Shown here: positions 1 to 6,171 of the stretch, one piece after another
How the letters are laid out: each line of letters opens with the position of its first letter
Position numbering within the stretch: position 1 is the stretch's first letter
Source: an uncultured Clostridia bacterium
GTDB lineage: Bacteria; Bacillota_I; Bacilli_A; RFN20; CAG-288
Direction of reading: 5' to 3'
Length of the DNA: 13,697 bases
Assembly: GCA_900313465.1 (NCBI GenBank)
Contig: OMRU01000008.1
Location: 1 to 13,697 of the forward strand
Made by a program: the position numbers and the translations under genes
Notes under the pieces: generated by a model
What the model saw: the letters and a program-made list of their open reading frames with translations, nothing else
Databases searched by the model: none
What the model was told of the DNA's origin: nothing

Positions 1-786
1 GGTGGTGTGGATTCCAAGTTTGGCAGCGCAATTGCTACCGGTCTTGCTAAGAAGATGGTCAAAGAAGCCTTAGAGAAAGAAAACATCATTCTTTCTGGTT
101 TCCATTGCCATATCGGTTCTCAGATTTTTGAAATTGATCCATTTTGTGATGCAATCGATATCATGATGGAATTCATCGCCGAGATGAAAAAAGAATTCCA
201 TTATGAATGCGAGATTTTAAATCTCGGTGGTGGCTTTGGTGTTCGCTATGTAGAAAGTGATCCTGTTATCTCTTATCGAGAAAACATCAAATTGTTAGGT
301 CAGCATTTAGAAGATAAATGTCAGAAACTCCACGTCAAGAAGCCATCCATTCGACTTGAACCGGGAAGAAGCCTTGTCGCTGATGCGGGTTTGACGTTAT
401 ATGAAGTCGGTTCCTTTAAGGAAATTGCCGGTGTGAAAAACTATGTTTCTATCGATGGCGGTATGACTGATAATCCGCGTTACGCCCTTTATCAGTCGGC
501 GTATACAGTTTTACCTGTCGAGAGAGTGGATGAAGCCTATGACACAAAGTGCACCATCGCTGGCAGATGTTGTGAAAGTGGAGATATCATCCAGGAAGAT
601 GTCATGCTTCCTAAGGTAAAAAGAGGAGAGCATGTCGCTGTGTTAGTCACCGGCGCCTATAACTATGCTATGGCCTCCAACTATAACAGAATCCCTCGTC
701 CAGCCGTGGTCATCCTTCACGAAGGAAAAGACCGCTTAGGTATCAGAAGAGAAACATACGAAGATTTGATCAGCAGAGATTGTTAG
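1..786 (+). CDS. lysA: Diaminopimelate decarboxylase, C-terminal part (5' end outside window)
   Basis: PLP enzyme that decarboxylates meso-2,6-diaminopimelate to L-lysine in the cytoplasm, the last step of lysine synthesis. The frame is open from base 1, so the gene is cut by the window edge. About 261 codons remain, against roughly 420 in the family, so the N-terminal part with the PLP-binding lysine lies upstream. Visible family motifs, numbered from the first window codon: HIGSQ at 37-41, the phosphate-binding glycine loop GGGFG at 76-80, EPGRS at 120-124, the CESGD motif with its active-site cysteine at about 191-195, and the C-terminal GAYNYAMASNYNRIPRP stretch that supplies the conserved tyrosine. 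These place it in fold type III decarboxylases. Related arginine/ornithine or carboxynorspermidine decarboxylases are less likely given these motifs and the lysC neighbour nine bases downstream, which suggests one transcript. Any promoter or lysine riboswitch would be upstream and cannot be judged. Confidence 0.95.
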   Translation, partial: GGVDSKFGSAIATGLAKKMVKEALEKENIILSGFHCHIGSQIFEIDPFCDAIDIMMEFIAEMKKEFHYECEILNLGGGFGVRYVESDPVISYRENIKLLGQHLEDKCQKLHVKKPSIRLEPGRSLVADAGLTLYEVGSFKEIAGVKNYVSIDGGMTDNPRYALYQSAYTVLPVERVDEAYDTKCTIAGRCCESGDIIQEDVMLPKVKRGEHVAVLVTGAYNYAMASNYNRIPRPAVVILHEGKDRLGIRRETYEDLISRDC

Positions 787-795
787 GAGTAGAAA

Positions 796-2106
796 ATGAT
801 TGTTACAAAATTTGGTGGTTCTTCTTTAGCGTGTGCAAAACAGCTTGAGAAGGTGAAAAATATTGTTTTATCCAATCCGGAAAGATGTGTGGTTGTCGTC
901 TCAGCGCCAGGAAAAAGAAATAGTGATGATATCAAGATCACGGACCTTCTTTATACCTTGCGCTCTCATATTAAATATGGTGTTCCAGATAATGATATTT
1001 TGAACATGATTCTTTCTCGTTATCAGGAAATTGAAGAGGAACTTCATCTGGATATGAATATCGTGGATGAAATGAGAAATTTCTTCAATTCCTTAGATAA
1101 AGATTGTTCCAGCGGTGAAGTGGTCTCCAGAGGAGAACACTATTGTGCAAAACTAGTGGCAAGATATCTCGGCTTCACTTTTGTGGATGCCGCTGATATT
1201 CTCTTCTTCACTTTTGATGGTGATATCGACTACGAAAAGAGCCAGGCAGCAACTAAGGCTGCTATTGAAAAGTATGGTCGTATTGTCGTTCCTGGATTCT
1301 ATGGCGTTTATCCCAATAATGATATTCATCTCTTTTCTCGCGGTGGAAGTGATATCACGGGTGCTTATATGTCTGTCTTTGCCAAGGCTAGCGTGTATGA
1401 AAACTGGACAGATGTCTCTGGTATTTATGCAGTCGATCCTCGCCTTGCCAAAGATGCCAAGATCATCCGCTCGATTTCCTATGATGAATTAAGAGAATTA
1501 TCCTGCATGGGTGCGAATGTCTTACATGAGGACAGCGTCAAACCTTGTCAGGATGCTGAGATTCCGATTCATATCCTGAATACCAATGAACCGGAAAATG
1601 AAGGTACCATCATCAAAGCCAATGCGACTAGCCTTACTCCAATTACGGGTATTGCAGGTAAGAAGGGATTTGTTTCGTTCACTCTTCACAAAAGAAGAAT
1701 GAGTAAGGAAATTGGCTTTGTCTATCGTGCACTGAAGATCTTTACGAAATACAATGTCAACATCGAGCATCTTCCTACAGGTATGAACACAGTCTCCTTT
1801 ATCATCGAGGAAGAGAATGTCCGTTCTACCATGCATAAGATTGTGGCGGATCTGGAAAGTGAACTGGATTGCGATGTTGAATTGGAACGCGATATCGGCA
1901 TGCTTGCCATTGTCGGTGAAGAGATGAGAGAGAATATCATTCCAGTTTCTTCTGTGCTAGAGATTCTTAAAGAAAACAAGATTGATATCAATTGTGTGGT
2001 CAAGGCTCCTGATGAAGTCACCATGCTAGTCGGTGTCAAGGAAAGTCTTCTTTCTTCTTGTGTCAGTGTGGTTTATTCCGGCTTGAGAAAGCAAGGATTG
2101 ATCTAA
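796..2106 (+). CDS. lysC: Aspartokinase (lysine-sensitive type likely)
   Basis: Phosphorylates L-aspartate with ATP to 4-aspartyl phosphate, the entry step of the lysine/DAP, threonine and methionine branches. The 436-residue protein has the amino acid kinase domain first: KFGGSS at 5-10, SRGGSDITGA at 181-190 and WTDVSGIYAVDPR at 204-216. A tandem ACT regulatory region follows from about residue 290 to the end (first ACT unit about 291-345, second about 367-430). Length and architecture match monofunctional aspartokinases of the YclM/LysC-III kind. There is no fused homoserine dehydrogenase. The start is supported by AGGAG at 785-789, six bases before the ATG. It follows lysA after nine bases and is closed by the terminator at 2117-2150. 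Feedback inhibition by lysine, perhaps with threonine, is inferred from the ACT domains and from pairing with lysA; the exact effector cannot be read from sequence. Confidence 0.93.
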   Translation: MIVTKFGGSSLACAKQLEKVKNIVLSNPERCVVVVSAPGKRNSDDIKITDLLYTLRSHIKYGVPDNDILNMILSRYQEIEEELHLDMNIVDEMRNFFNSLDKDCSSGEVVSRGEHYCAKLVARYLGFTFVDAADILFFTFDGDIDYEKSQAATKAAIEKYGRIVVPGFYGVYPNNDIHLFSRGGSDITGAYMSVFAKASVYENWTDVSGIYAVDPRLAKDAKIIRSISYDELRELSCMGANVLHEDSVKPCQDAEIPIHILNTNEPENEGTIIKANATSLTPITGIAGKKGFVSFTLHKRRMSKEIGFVYRALKIFTKYNVNIEHLPTGMNTVSFIIEEENVRSTMHKIVADLESELDCDVELERDIGMLAIVGEEMRENIIPVSSVLEILKENKIDINCVVKAPDEVTMLVGVKESLLSSCVSVVYSGLRKQGLI

Positions 2107-2116
2107 AAGCGTTATG

Positions 2117-2150
2117 AGGCATTTTTCCCTAAGAGAAATGCCTTTTGTTT
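2117..2150 (+). terminator. Intrinsic terminator after lysC
   Basis: The arms AGGCATTT (2117-2124) and AAATGCCT (2136-2143) pair perfectly. The stem extends inward by one U-G pair, one U-A pair and one C-G pair to a five-base CCTAA loop, giving 11 pairs. The run TTTTGTTTT follows directly at 2143-2151. Position ten bases after the lysC stop fits the end of a lysA-lysC transcript. Confidence 0.9.
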
Positions 2151-2156
2151 TATAAT
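2151..2156 (+). promoter_or_regulatory. Possible -10 element for the C_GCAxxG_C_C gene
   Basis: A perfect TATAAT lies just after the lysC terminator and 28 bases before the next start codon. The hexamer 17 bases upstream (CCTAAG, 2128-2133, in the terminator loop) does not resemble TTGACA, and there is no TGn extension. The call rests on the -10 box and on the need for a promoter downstream of a strong terminator. Confidence 0.35.
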
Positions 2157-2184
2157 ACCTGCGTTTGTTATTGGGGGTTATAGA

Positions 2185-2586
2185 ATGAACATTGATGAAA
2201 TTGCGTCTTATGCTGTGGAATTAAAGACACGTAGAGGTTTTAACTGCGCTCAGGCTGTCTTACTTGCCTTGAAGGATGAGACTGGTTTATCTCAGGATGA
2301 ACTAGTGAAAATTGGAGCTGGTTTTTGTGCAGGCATGGGAACCATGGAGGCAACCTGCGGTGCTTTAATCGGTGCAAATATCGCTTTGGGATTAAAAAGC
2401 AATAATAATGGTACTCTTCGCTATAGCAGAATGCTGGTGGAAGAATTTAAAAATGCTTCTCATGCCTTGACCTGTAAGGACTTAAAGGCTAGAGGAAATG
2501 ATGGCAGACCAATTTGTCCTTGTGAGGATTGTGTCAGAAATGCTGTCCTTAGCTATTTTAAGGTAAGTGAACCATTTCAGGCTTAG
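2185..2586 (+). CDS. C_GCAxxG_C_C family cysteine-rich putative redox protein
   Basis: A 133-residue soluble protein of the family named for its C-GCAxxG-C-C pattern, generally annotated as putative redox-active or metal-binding, with no settled function. Seven cysteines are seen at residues 21, 48, 58, 97, 111, 113 and 116. Cys21 lies in NCAQAV, Cys48 in FCAGMG, Cys58 in CGALIGA, and the last three form CPCEDC, a good candidate for a metal or disulfide site. The glycine-rich centre (about 45-70) is the conserved family core. There is no signal peptide or membrane segment. The ribosome binding site is a GGGGGT run at 2173-2178, which can pair with anti-SD through one G-U. The gene stands alone between two terminators, so neighbours give no functional hint. 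Family assignment is fairly sure, biochemical role unknown. Confidence 0.8.
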   Translation: MNIDEIASYAVELKTRRGFNCAQAVLLALKDETGLSQDELVKIGAGFCAGMGTMEATCGALIGANIALGLKSNNNGTLRYSRMLVEEFKNASHALTCKDLKARGNDGRPICPCEDCVRNAVLSYFKVSEPFQA

Positions 2587-2604
2587 TAAAACAAGCGAAA
2601 ACAT

Positions 2605-2634
2605 GAGTCGCTGACAAGGCGGCTCTTTTCTTTT
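2605..2634 (+). terminator. Intrinsic terminator after the cysteine-rich protein gene
   Basis: The stem GAGTCGC (2605-2611) pairs with GCGGCTC (2619-2625) using one G-U pair. The loop is seven bases (TGACAAG) and the tail TTTTCTTTT occupies 2626-2634. It lies 19 bases past the stop codon at 2586 and isolates the upstream single gene from the glycosyltransferase unit. Confidence 0.85.
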
Positions 2635-2643
2635 GAAAATTGG

Positions 2644-2674
2644 TTGTGTAGATGAAAGAGAATTAAGGTATACT
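2644..2674 (+). promoter_or_regulatory. Candidate promoter for glycosyltransferase/ABC unit
   Basis: The -10-like TATACT at 2669-2674 matches five of six consensus positions. A TTGTGT at 2644-2649 could be the -35, but its spacing of 19 bases is long. A second TATACA overlaps at 2674-2679. Location between a terminator and the next gene supports a promoter here; exact boxes are uncertain. Confidence 0.4.
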
Positions 2675-2726
2675 ATACATAGTCTTTATCATAATTATGA
2701 TAAAGGGCAATCAAGGATACTTTTCT

Positions 2727-3590
2727 ATGGATTTTGAAACAATCAATGTTGTTTATTCTGGAAATGATGAATATAGAGATGCACTGATGATATCTTTGCT
2801 TTCTTTGGTGATGCATAATCAAAATCATCCGATTCATGTCATTTACTTAACGGGTGATTTTACGATCAAGGATAAAGAATATAAGGCACTTACTGGTGCT
2901 CATGCCTATGACATTATTTCCTATTGCAAGAAATATAATCGCAAACTGACTTATGAAGTCTTGGAGATGAACAAATATCTTGGTGACTTCTTTATCAAAA
3001 ATCCCAATCTCAAGACGACTTATACACCATATTCTATGCTTCGTTTATTGCTCGATAAGGTAGAGCATCTACCAGAAAGACTTCTCTATCTTGATGGTGA
3101 TACTCTCATCATGGGTGACATCTACCAACTTTATAGCATGGATATGGGAGAGTATGAACTTGGTATGGTTCAGGATGCAGTTGGTCATCATTATTTTGGA
3201 AGAAAATACTGTAACTCTGGTGTCTTGCTGATGAACATGAAGGCCATCAGGGAAAATGACTTGTTTACTAAGACAAGAAGATTCTTGAAACATCACCTTC
3301 TTTTCATGCCTGATCAGACTTCTCTAAACGCTACCTGCAAAAAGAAGAAGCTGATTCTTCCTAGAATTTATAACGAACAGAAAGAAGTAAGAGAAGATAC
3401 CATCATTCGTCATTACTGCAAGGTTTTACATTGGCTTCCTTACCCTCATACCATCAATATCAAACCATGGCACCCTGAGGAATTTAAGAAAGCTTTTGGT
3501 GATATTTCTAGCGATGTCATTGAAGAATATATTCGCATCAAAGGCGACCAGAAGAATAAGCAAGAAGTGTATGACTTCTTCAACAAGTAG
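2727..3590 (+). CDS. Glycosyltransferase family 8 protein
   Basis: A retaining GT-A glycosyltransferase of family 8 that would move a hexose from a nucleotide sugar to an unknown acceptor at the cytoplasmic face. The ATG at 2727 is chosen because AAGGA at 2713-2717 stands nine bases before it. An in-frame ATG at 2697 would add ten residues but has no visible SD. In the resulting 287-residue protein the metal-binding DxD is DGD at 123-125 (LYLDGDTLIM). It is followed by CNSGVLLMN (162-170), DQTSLN (196-201) and the family's terminal histidine plus lysine-proline-tryptophan signature, IRHYCK to KPWH (about 227-249). No membrane segment is seen. The gene precedes an ABC exporter by 14 bases with no terminator, so glycan or glycolipid decoration followed by export is possible but inferred. 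Acceptor and donor sugar are unknown. Confidence 0.88.
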   Translation: MDFETINVVYSGNDEYRDALMISLLSLVMHNQNHPIHVIYLTGDFTIKDKEYKALTGAHAYDIISYCKKYNRKLTYEVLEMNKYLGDFFIKNPNLKTTYTPYSMLRLLLDKVEHLPERLLYLDGDTLIMGDIYQLYSMDMGEYELGMVQDAVGHHYFGRKYCNSGVLLMNMKAIRENDLFTKTRRFLKHHLLFMPDQTSLNATCKKKKLILPRIYNEQKEVREDTIIRHYCKVLHWLPYPHTINIKPWHPEEFKKAFGDISSDVIEEYIRIKGDQKNKQEVYDFFNK

Positions 3591-3604
3591 ATTAAGGAGC
3601 TTAC

Positions 3605-4597
3605 ATGGATAAAACAATGCTTAATCATCTTGAACAATCCCAAGAAGGAAAGACGCCTTCTGAGAATATCCTTGAAGTGAAAAACCTGGTAAAGAAATAC
3701 GGTAGTTTTTCTGCGGTCAATGGTATTTCCTTCAGCGTCAGAAGAGGTGGACTCTTTGCCTTTTTAGGTTTAAATGGTGCTGGTAAATCAACCACCATCA
3801 ACATCATCACTTCCATTCTTTCTAAGACCAGTGGCAAAGTCTATATCGACGATATGGACTTAGATTATGATATGGACAAGATTAAGAATGAAATCGGTAT
3901 TGTCTTTCAAAATTCGGTTTTAGATCCTGTCTTGACACCGAAAGAGAATCTCACCTTACGTGCCGGATATTACGGCATCAGAGGTGAAGAATGGAAAAAG
4001 CGTGAACAGATCTTGATCGACATGCTGGAATTAAAAGAGTTCTATAATCGTCCTTTAGGAAAATTATCCGGTGGACAAAAGCGCAGAGTCGATATTGCCA
4101 GAGCCATGGTTCATGATCCGCGTTTGTTGATTCTTGATGAACCGACTACTGGTCTTGATCCTCAGACGAGATTATCGGTCTGGAATTTGGTCAATTCTCT
4201 CCGTGCCAAAACCGGCATGACTGTGTTTTTGACTACCCACTACATGGAAGAAGCGGAAAAGGCAACCTATGTTGTCATCCTCAACCATGGAGATATCATC
4301 GCTCAGGGTACACCAACCGATCTGAAAAACGCCTATTCTGGTGACTATGTCGTAATCTATCAGAAAGAAAGTGAGGACATCACCTCTCGTCTGAAAAATG
4401 AAGGACGTCAGTTCCACTATAATTCAGATGGTAAAAACTATCGTGTGGTCGTCAAAAATGCTTTAGACGCCTTAAGTTTCTTAGAGAGTCACAAAGATAT
4501 TCTGAATGATTTTGAAGTGGAAAAAGGATCCATGGATGATGTCTTCTTGAATGTCACAGGTGTCAGAAAGATCATGGAGGAAAAAGACCATGAATGA
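3605..4597 (+). CDS. ABC transporter ATP-binding protein (DrrA/CcmA-type exporter ATPase)
   Basis: Cytoplasmic ATPase subunit of an ABC-2 type exporter. In the 330-residue protein a roughly 20-residue leader precedes a complete nucleotide-binding domain: Walker A GLNGAGKST at 55-63, Q-loop glutamine at 102, signature LSGGQ at 154-158, Walker B LLILDEP at 174-180 with the catalytic glutamate, D-loop, and the switch histidine at 212 in TTHYMEEAE. The C-terminal 90 residues after about 240 form the accessory domain common in DrrA-like ATPases (family DUF4162-like), ending in MDDVFLNVTG. All catalytic residues are present, so it should be active. TAAGGAGC at 3593-3600 is the ribosome binding site. 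Its stop overlaps the start of the permease by eight bases, showing translational coupling. Such pairs export drugs, lipids, peptides or polysaccharides; the substrate cannot be inferred. Confidence 0.95.
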   Translation: MDKTMLNHLEQSQEGKTPSENILEVKNLVKKYGSFSAVNGISFSVRRGGLFAFLGLNGAGKSTTINIITSILSKTSGKVYIDDMDLDYDMDKIKNEIGIVFQNSVLDPVLTPKENLTLRAGYYGIRGEEWKKREQILIDMLELKEFYNRPLGKLSGGQKRRVDIARAMVHDPRLLILDEPTTGLDPQTRLSVWNLVNSLRAKTGMTVFLTTHYMEEAEKATYVVILNHGDIIAQGTPTDLKNAYSGDYVVIYQKESEDITSRLKNEGRQFHYNSDGKNYRVVVKNALDALSFLESHKDILNDFEVEKGSMDDVFLNVTGVRKIMEEKDHE

Positions 4598-5621
4598 AAA
4601 TAGACATCAATTGAGCGCCTTCTGGTCATTGACCTGTAGACACATGCTCGTCTTCTTGAAGAATATTCCAACGGTAATCTTCACTCTGATGGTCCCTCTT
4701 GCCATCTTTGCTGTCTATATCCTTTTCCTTCGTCCGATGGAGACAAGCCAGATTAAAGTGTCACTAGAAAGTCTTCTTCCTGAAGTGATTGAAAATGAAT
4801 CCTTGCTTCACCAGTTCTATTCGCTTGCGGACAGCTGGATGATTGCTGGTGTCTTAGCTGTCAGCTGTATCACTGTCAGCTTGAATACCAATTACATTCT
4901 TGTCAAAGACAAAGAAAATGGCATGAACAAAGACATGGTTTCTTCGCCGATTGATTCAAGAATCATCGTCTTATCTTACTTTACGTTTAATTTCGTGGTG
5001 ACCTTTGTGACGAATCTCATCGTCTATTGTATCGCCATGATCTATCTTGCCTGTTATCAGATCTACATGATATCAGCCTTGGATTTCTTTGCTACCCTCG
5101 GCGTGATGATTCTTTCTTCCATCTCGGCTGCCTTGATTACACACTTCATCTGTAACTTCATCAACTCGGATGCGGTTATGGCTCCGATTGTTGCTATCTT
5201 CTCTGCTGCAATCGGTTTTCTTATCGGCGCCTATCTTCCTGGTGATATGATGCCTTCAGGCATTCAGTCCTTGACGGGATTCTTCCCAGGAACATATTCT
5301 GCAGGACTGTTCAGAAATTACATGATGTCGACTCCGATTGAAAAATTGTTATCTGATCCTGCCTTATCTTCCCATGTGGAAGAAATCAAACAGGTCGTTC
5401 ACAGTTTCAATATCTATATCTCTGAAACCAATGAAGTCAAAGTCTATATCGATTTCTTCGGTATGCATGTTGATACCGGTGTGATGACACTAGTTCTTCT
5501 TGGTGCTGTCTTGGTTTTCTTGATCCTCAACCTGGTGATTTCTAAGAAGAATAATCTCTTCCGCTTCAATCGTAAAGAAACAAAAAAGACGGTTTCAACT
5601 GAAGAGAAAATTGAAGAATAA
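4590..5621 (+). CDS. ABC-2 type transporter permease
   Basis: Membrane subunit partnering the ATPase just upstream. The open frame extends back to 4551, but the ATG at 4590 is preferred: GGAGG at 4576-4580 lies nine bases before it, and the resulting protein begins MNENRHQ. This gives 343 residues. Hydrophobic spans suggest six transmembrane helices: one near residues 20-45, then after an extracytoplasmic loop a cluster of four (about 80-105, 120-150, 155-180, 190-215), and one near the C-terminus (about 290-315). This is the ABC2_membrane fold with a large loop before the last helix. The C-terminus is basic then acidic and cytoplasmic. The start lies inside the ATPase gene, and the transcript ends at the palindromic terminator at 5631-5657. 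A functional exporter would be two ATPases with two permeases. Confidence 0.92.
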   Translation: MNENRHQLSAFWSLTCRHMLVFLKNIPTVIFTLMVPLAIFAVYILFLRPMETSQIKVSLESLLPEVIENESLLHQFYSLADSWMIAGVLAVSCITVSLNTNYILVKDKENGMNKDMVSSPIDSRIIVLSYFTFNFVVTFVTNLIVYCIAMIYLACYQIYMISALDFFATLGVMILSSISAALITHFICNFINSDAVMAPIVAIFSAAIGFLIGAYLPGDMMPSGIQSLTGFFPGTYSAGLFRNYMMSTPIEKLLSDPALSSHVEEIKQVVHSFNIYISETNEVKVYIDFFGMHVDTGVMTLVLLGAVLVFLILNLVISKKNNLFRFNRKETKKTVSTEEKIEE

Positions 5622-5630
5622 TTACAAGTT

Positions 5631-5657
5631 AAATGGGAGTTTTAAAAACTCCCATTT
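5631..5657 (+). terminator. Palindromic intrinsic terminator after ABC permease
   Basis: A perfect 12-bp stem, AAATGGGAGTTT (5631-5642) with AAACTCCCATTT (5646-5657), and a three-base loop. The core GGGAG is flanked by A and T runs on both sides, so it could work in both directions. It begins nine bases after the permease stop codon. The following T-run is short, so strength is moderate. Confidence 0.8.
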
Positions 5658-5861
5658 ATCATTTCTGGTCTTGATTTAAATGAAATCCTAAGGCGTTATG
5701 AATCTTGAAATCAGAAAGGTGACACTCAGGTAGATAAATAGCTAGATAAATCAAATTGCCAAGTTCTGTGAAATTCGTACCAATTTGAAAACGTTGATGA
5801 ATATCTAGTGAATCGTAAATCTTCTTACTGTGATATTCGCAAATCAAAACTATATTGTGAT

Positions 5862-5896
5862 AAAACAACCTTATGGCATGCTTCTAAGGTTGCTTT
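5862..5896. repeat. Inverted repeat, 12-base arms
   Basis: Arms at 5862-5873 (AAAACAACCTTA) and 5885-5896 (TAAGGTTGCTTT) are complementary at 11 of 12 positions, with an 11-base loop containing the palindrome GCATGC. With A-runs on the left and T-runs on the right it resembles a weak terminator or small RNA end on either strand, but no gene on either side clearly ends here. Confidence 0.6.
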
Positions 5897-5925
5897 AATC
5901 TTTGTTTAAAATTCATTGTTCCTAT

Positions 5926-5951
5926 TGTGTTTCCCAAAAACTCAAAACACA
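5926..5951. repeat. Short inverted repeat upstream of rpsB promoter
   Basis: TGTGTTT (5926-5932) and AAACACA (5945-5951) are perfect complements separated by 12 bases. They lie 30 bases upstream of the -35 region of the rpsB promoter, where an operator or a weak hairpin could act. The arms are short and AT-rich, so chance is a real alternative. Confidence 0.3.
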
Positions 5952-5980
5952 GATTACATTATTAAGAATTGAAATTTTCC

Positions 5981-6009
5981 TTGTAGTTGAGGACTAATTA
6001 TATTATAAT
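5981..6009 (+). promoter_or_regulatory. Promoter of rpsB-tsf
   Basis: A perfect -10 TATAAT at 6004-6009 has TTGTAG at 5981-5986 exactly 17 bases upstream, matching the first three bases of TTGACA. Transcription would begin near 6015-6017, giving a leader of about 155 bases. The region upstream is AT-rich, as expected for a strong ribosomal promoter. Confidence 0.7.
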
Positions 6010-6014
6010 TACCC

Positions 6015-6171
6015 ACGCGCGAAAATGCGCCATTCTTGATGTGAATCTTGCTGACTAGTCCTTTAGACTAGACTCACCTCTAGACCGGAGGGTAACGCCT
6101 CTGCATTGCATTAGTCTATTGGGTTGGCATCTTGAAACATCAAAGAAGTTTTAACAAAAAGGAGGCTCAAA
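6015..6171 (+). promoter_or_regulatory. Structured 5' leader of rpsB (candidate autoregulatory element)
   Basis: The leader starts with a small hairpin (GCGC 6017-6020 with GCGC 6027-6030). A long-range helix P1 follows: 6033-6042 (TTCTTGATGT) with 6137-6147 (ACATCAAAGAA), ten pairs with one bulged A, enclosing about 95 bases. Inside lie a hairpin CTAGTC/GACTAG (6055-6060 with 6066-6071, loop CTTTA) and a hairpin CGGAGG/CCTCTG (6086-6091 with 6098-6103). There is also an alternative helix of TAGACTAG (6064-6071) with TTAGTCTA (6111-6118). The true SD GGAGG (6161-6165) lies just after P1. Autogenous repression of rpsB by S2 through the mRNA leader is established in gammaproteobacteria; a similar role here is inferred from position and structure only. 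Confidence 0.6.

Larger units (their letters stand above)
5658..5980. other. Intergenic stretch without a convincing gene
   Basis: About 320 AT-rich bases between the ABC unit terminator and the rpsB promoter. The + strand has no useful open frame. The minus strand has an open frame of 69 codons (5868-5659) whose only starts are a TTG without a properly spaced SD; an in-frame stop lies four codons further upstream. I do not recognise its product. Two inverted repeats lie at 5862-5896 and 5926-5951. The stretch may be gene debris, a regulatory zone, or contain an unseen small RNA. Confidence 0.5.

Noticed and set aside
2697..2726. Longer glycosyltransferase start at ATG 2697
   Set aside because: No SD precedes it, while the ATG at 2727 has AAGGA nine bases upstream and begins the conserved INVVYSGND strand.
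4551..4589. Longer permease start at 4551 inside the ATPase gene
   Set aside because: The added 13 residues have no family similarity and no SD, while ATG 4590 follows GGAGG at a good distance.
5987..6009. TTGAGG at 5987-5992 as the -35 of the rpsB promoter
   Set aside because: It leaves only 11 bases to the TATAAT. TTGTAG at 5981 gives the proper 17-base spacing.
6041..6160. Possible leader peptide in the rpsB leader
   Set aside because: GTG at 6041 gives five codons and no SD; after GGAGG at 6087 there is no ATG, GTG or TTG at a suitable distance with a meaningful frame. The structure explains the region better.
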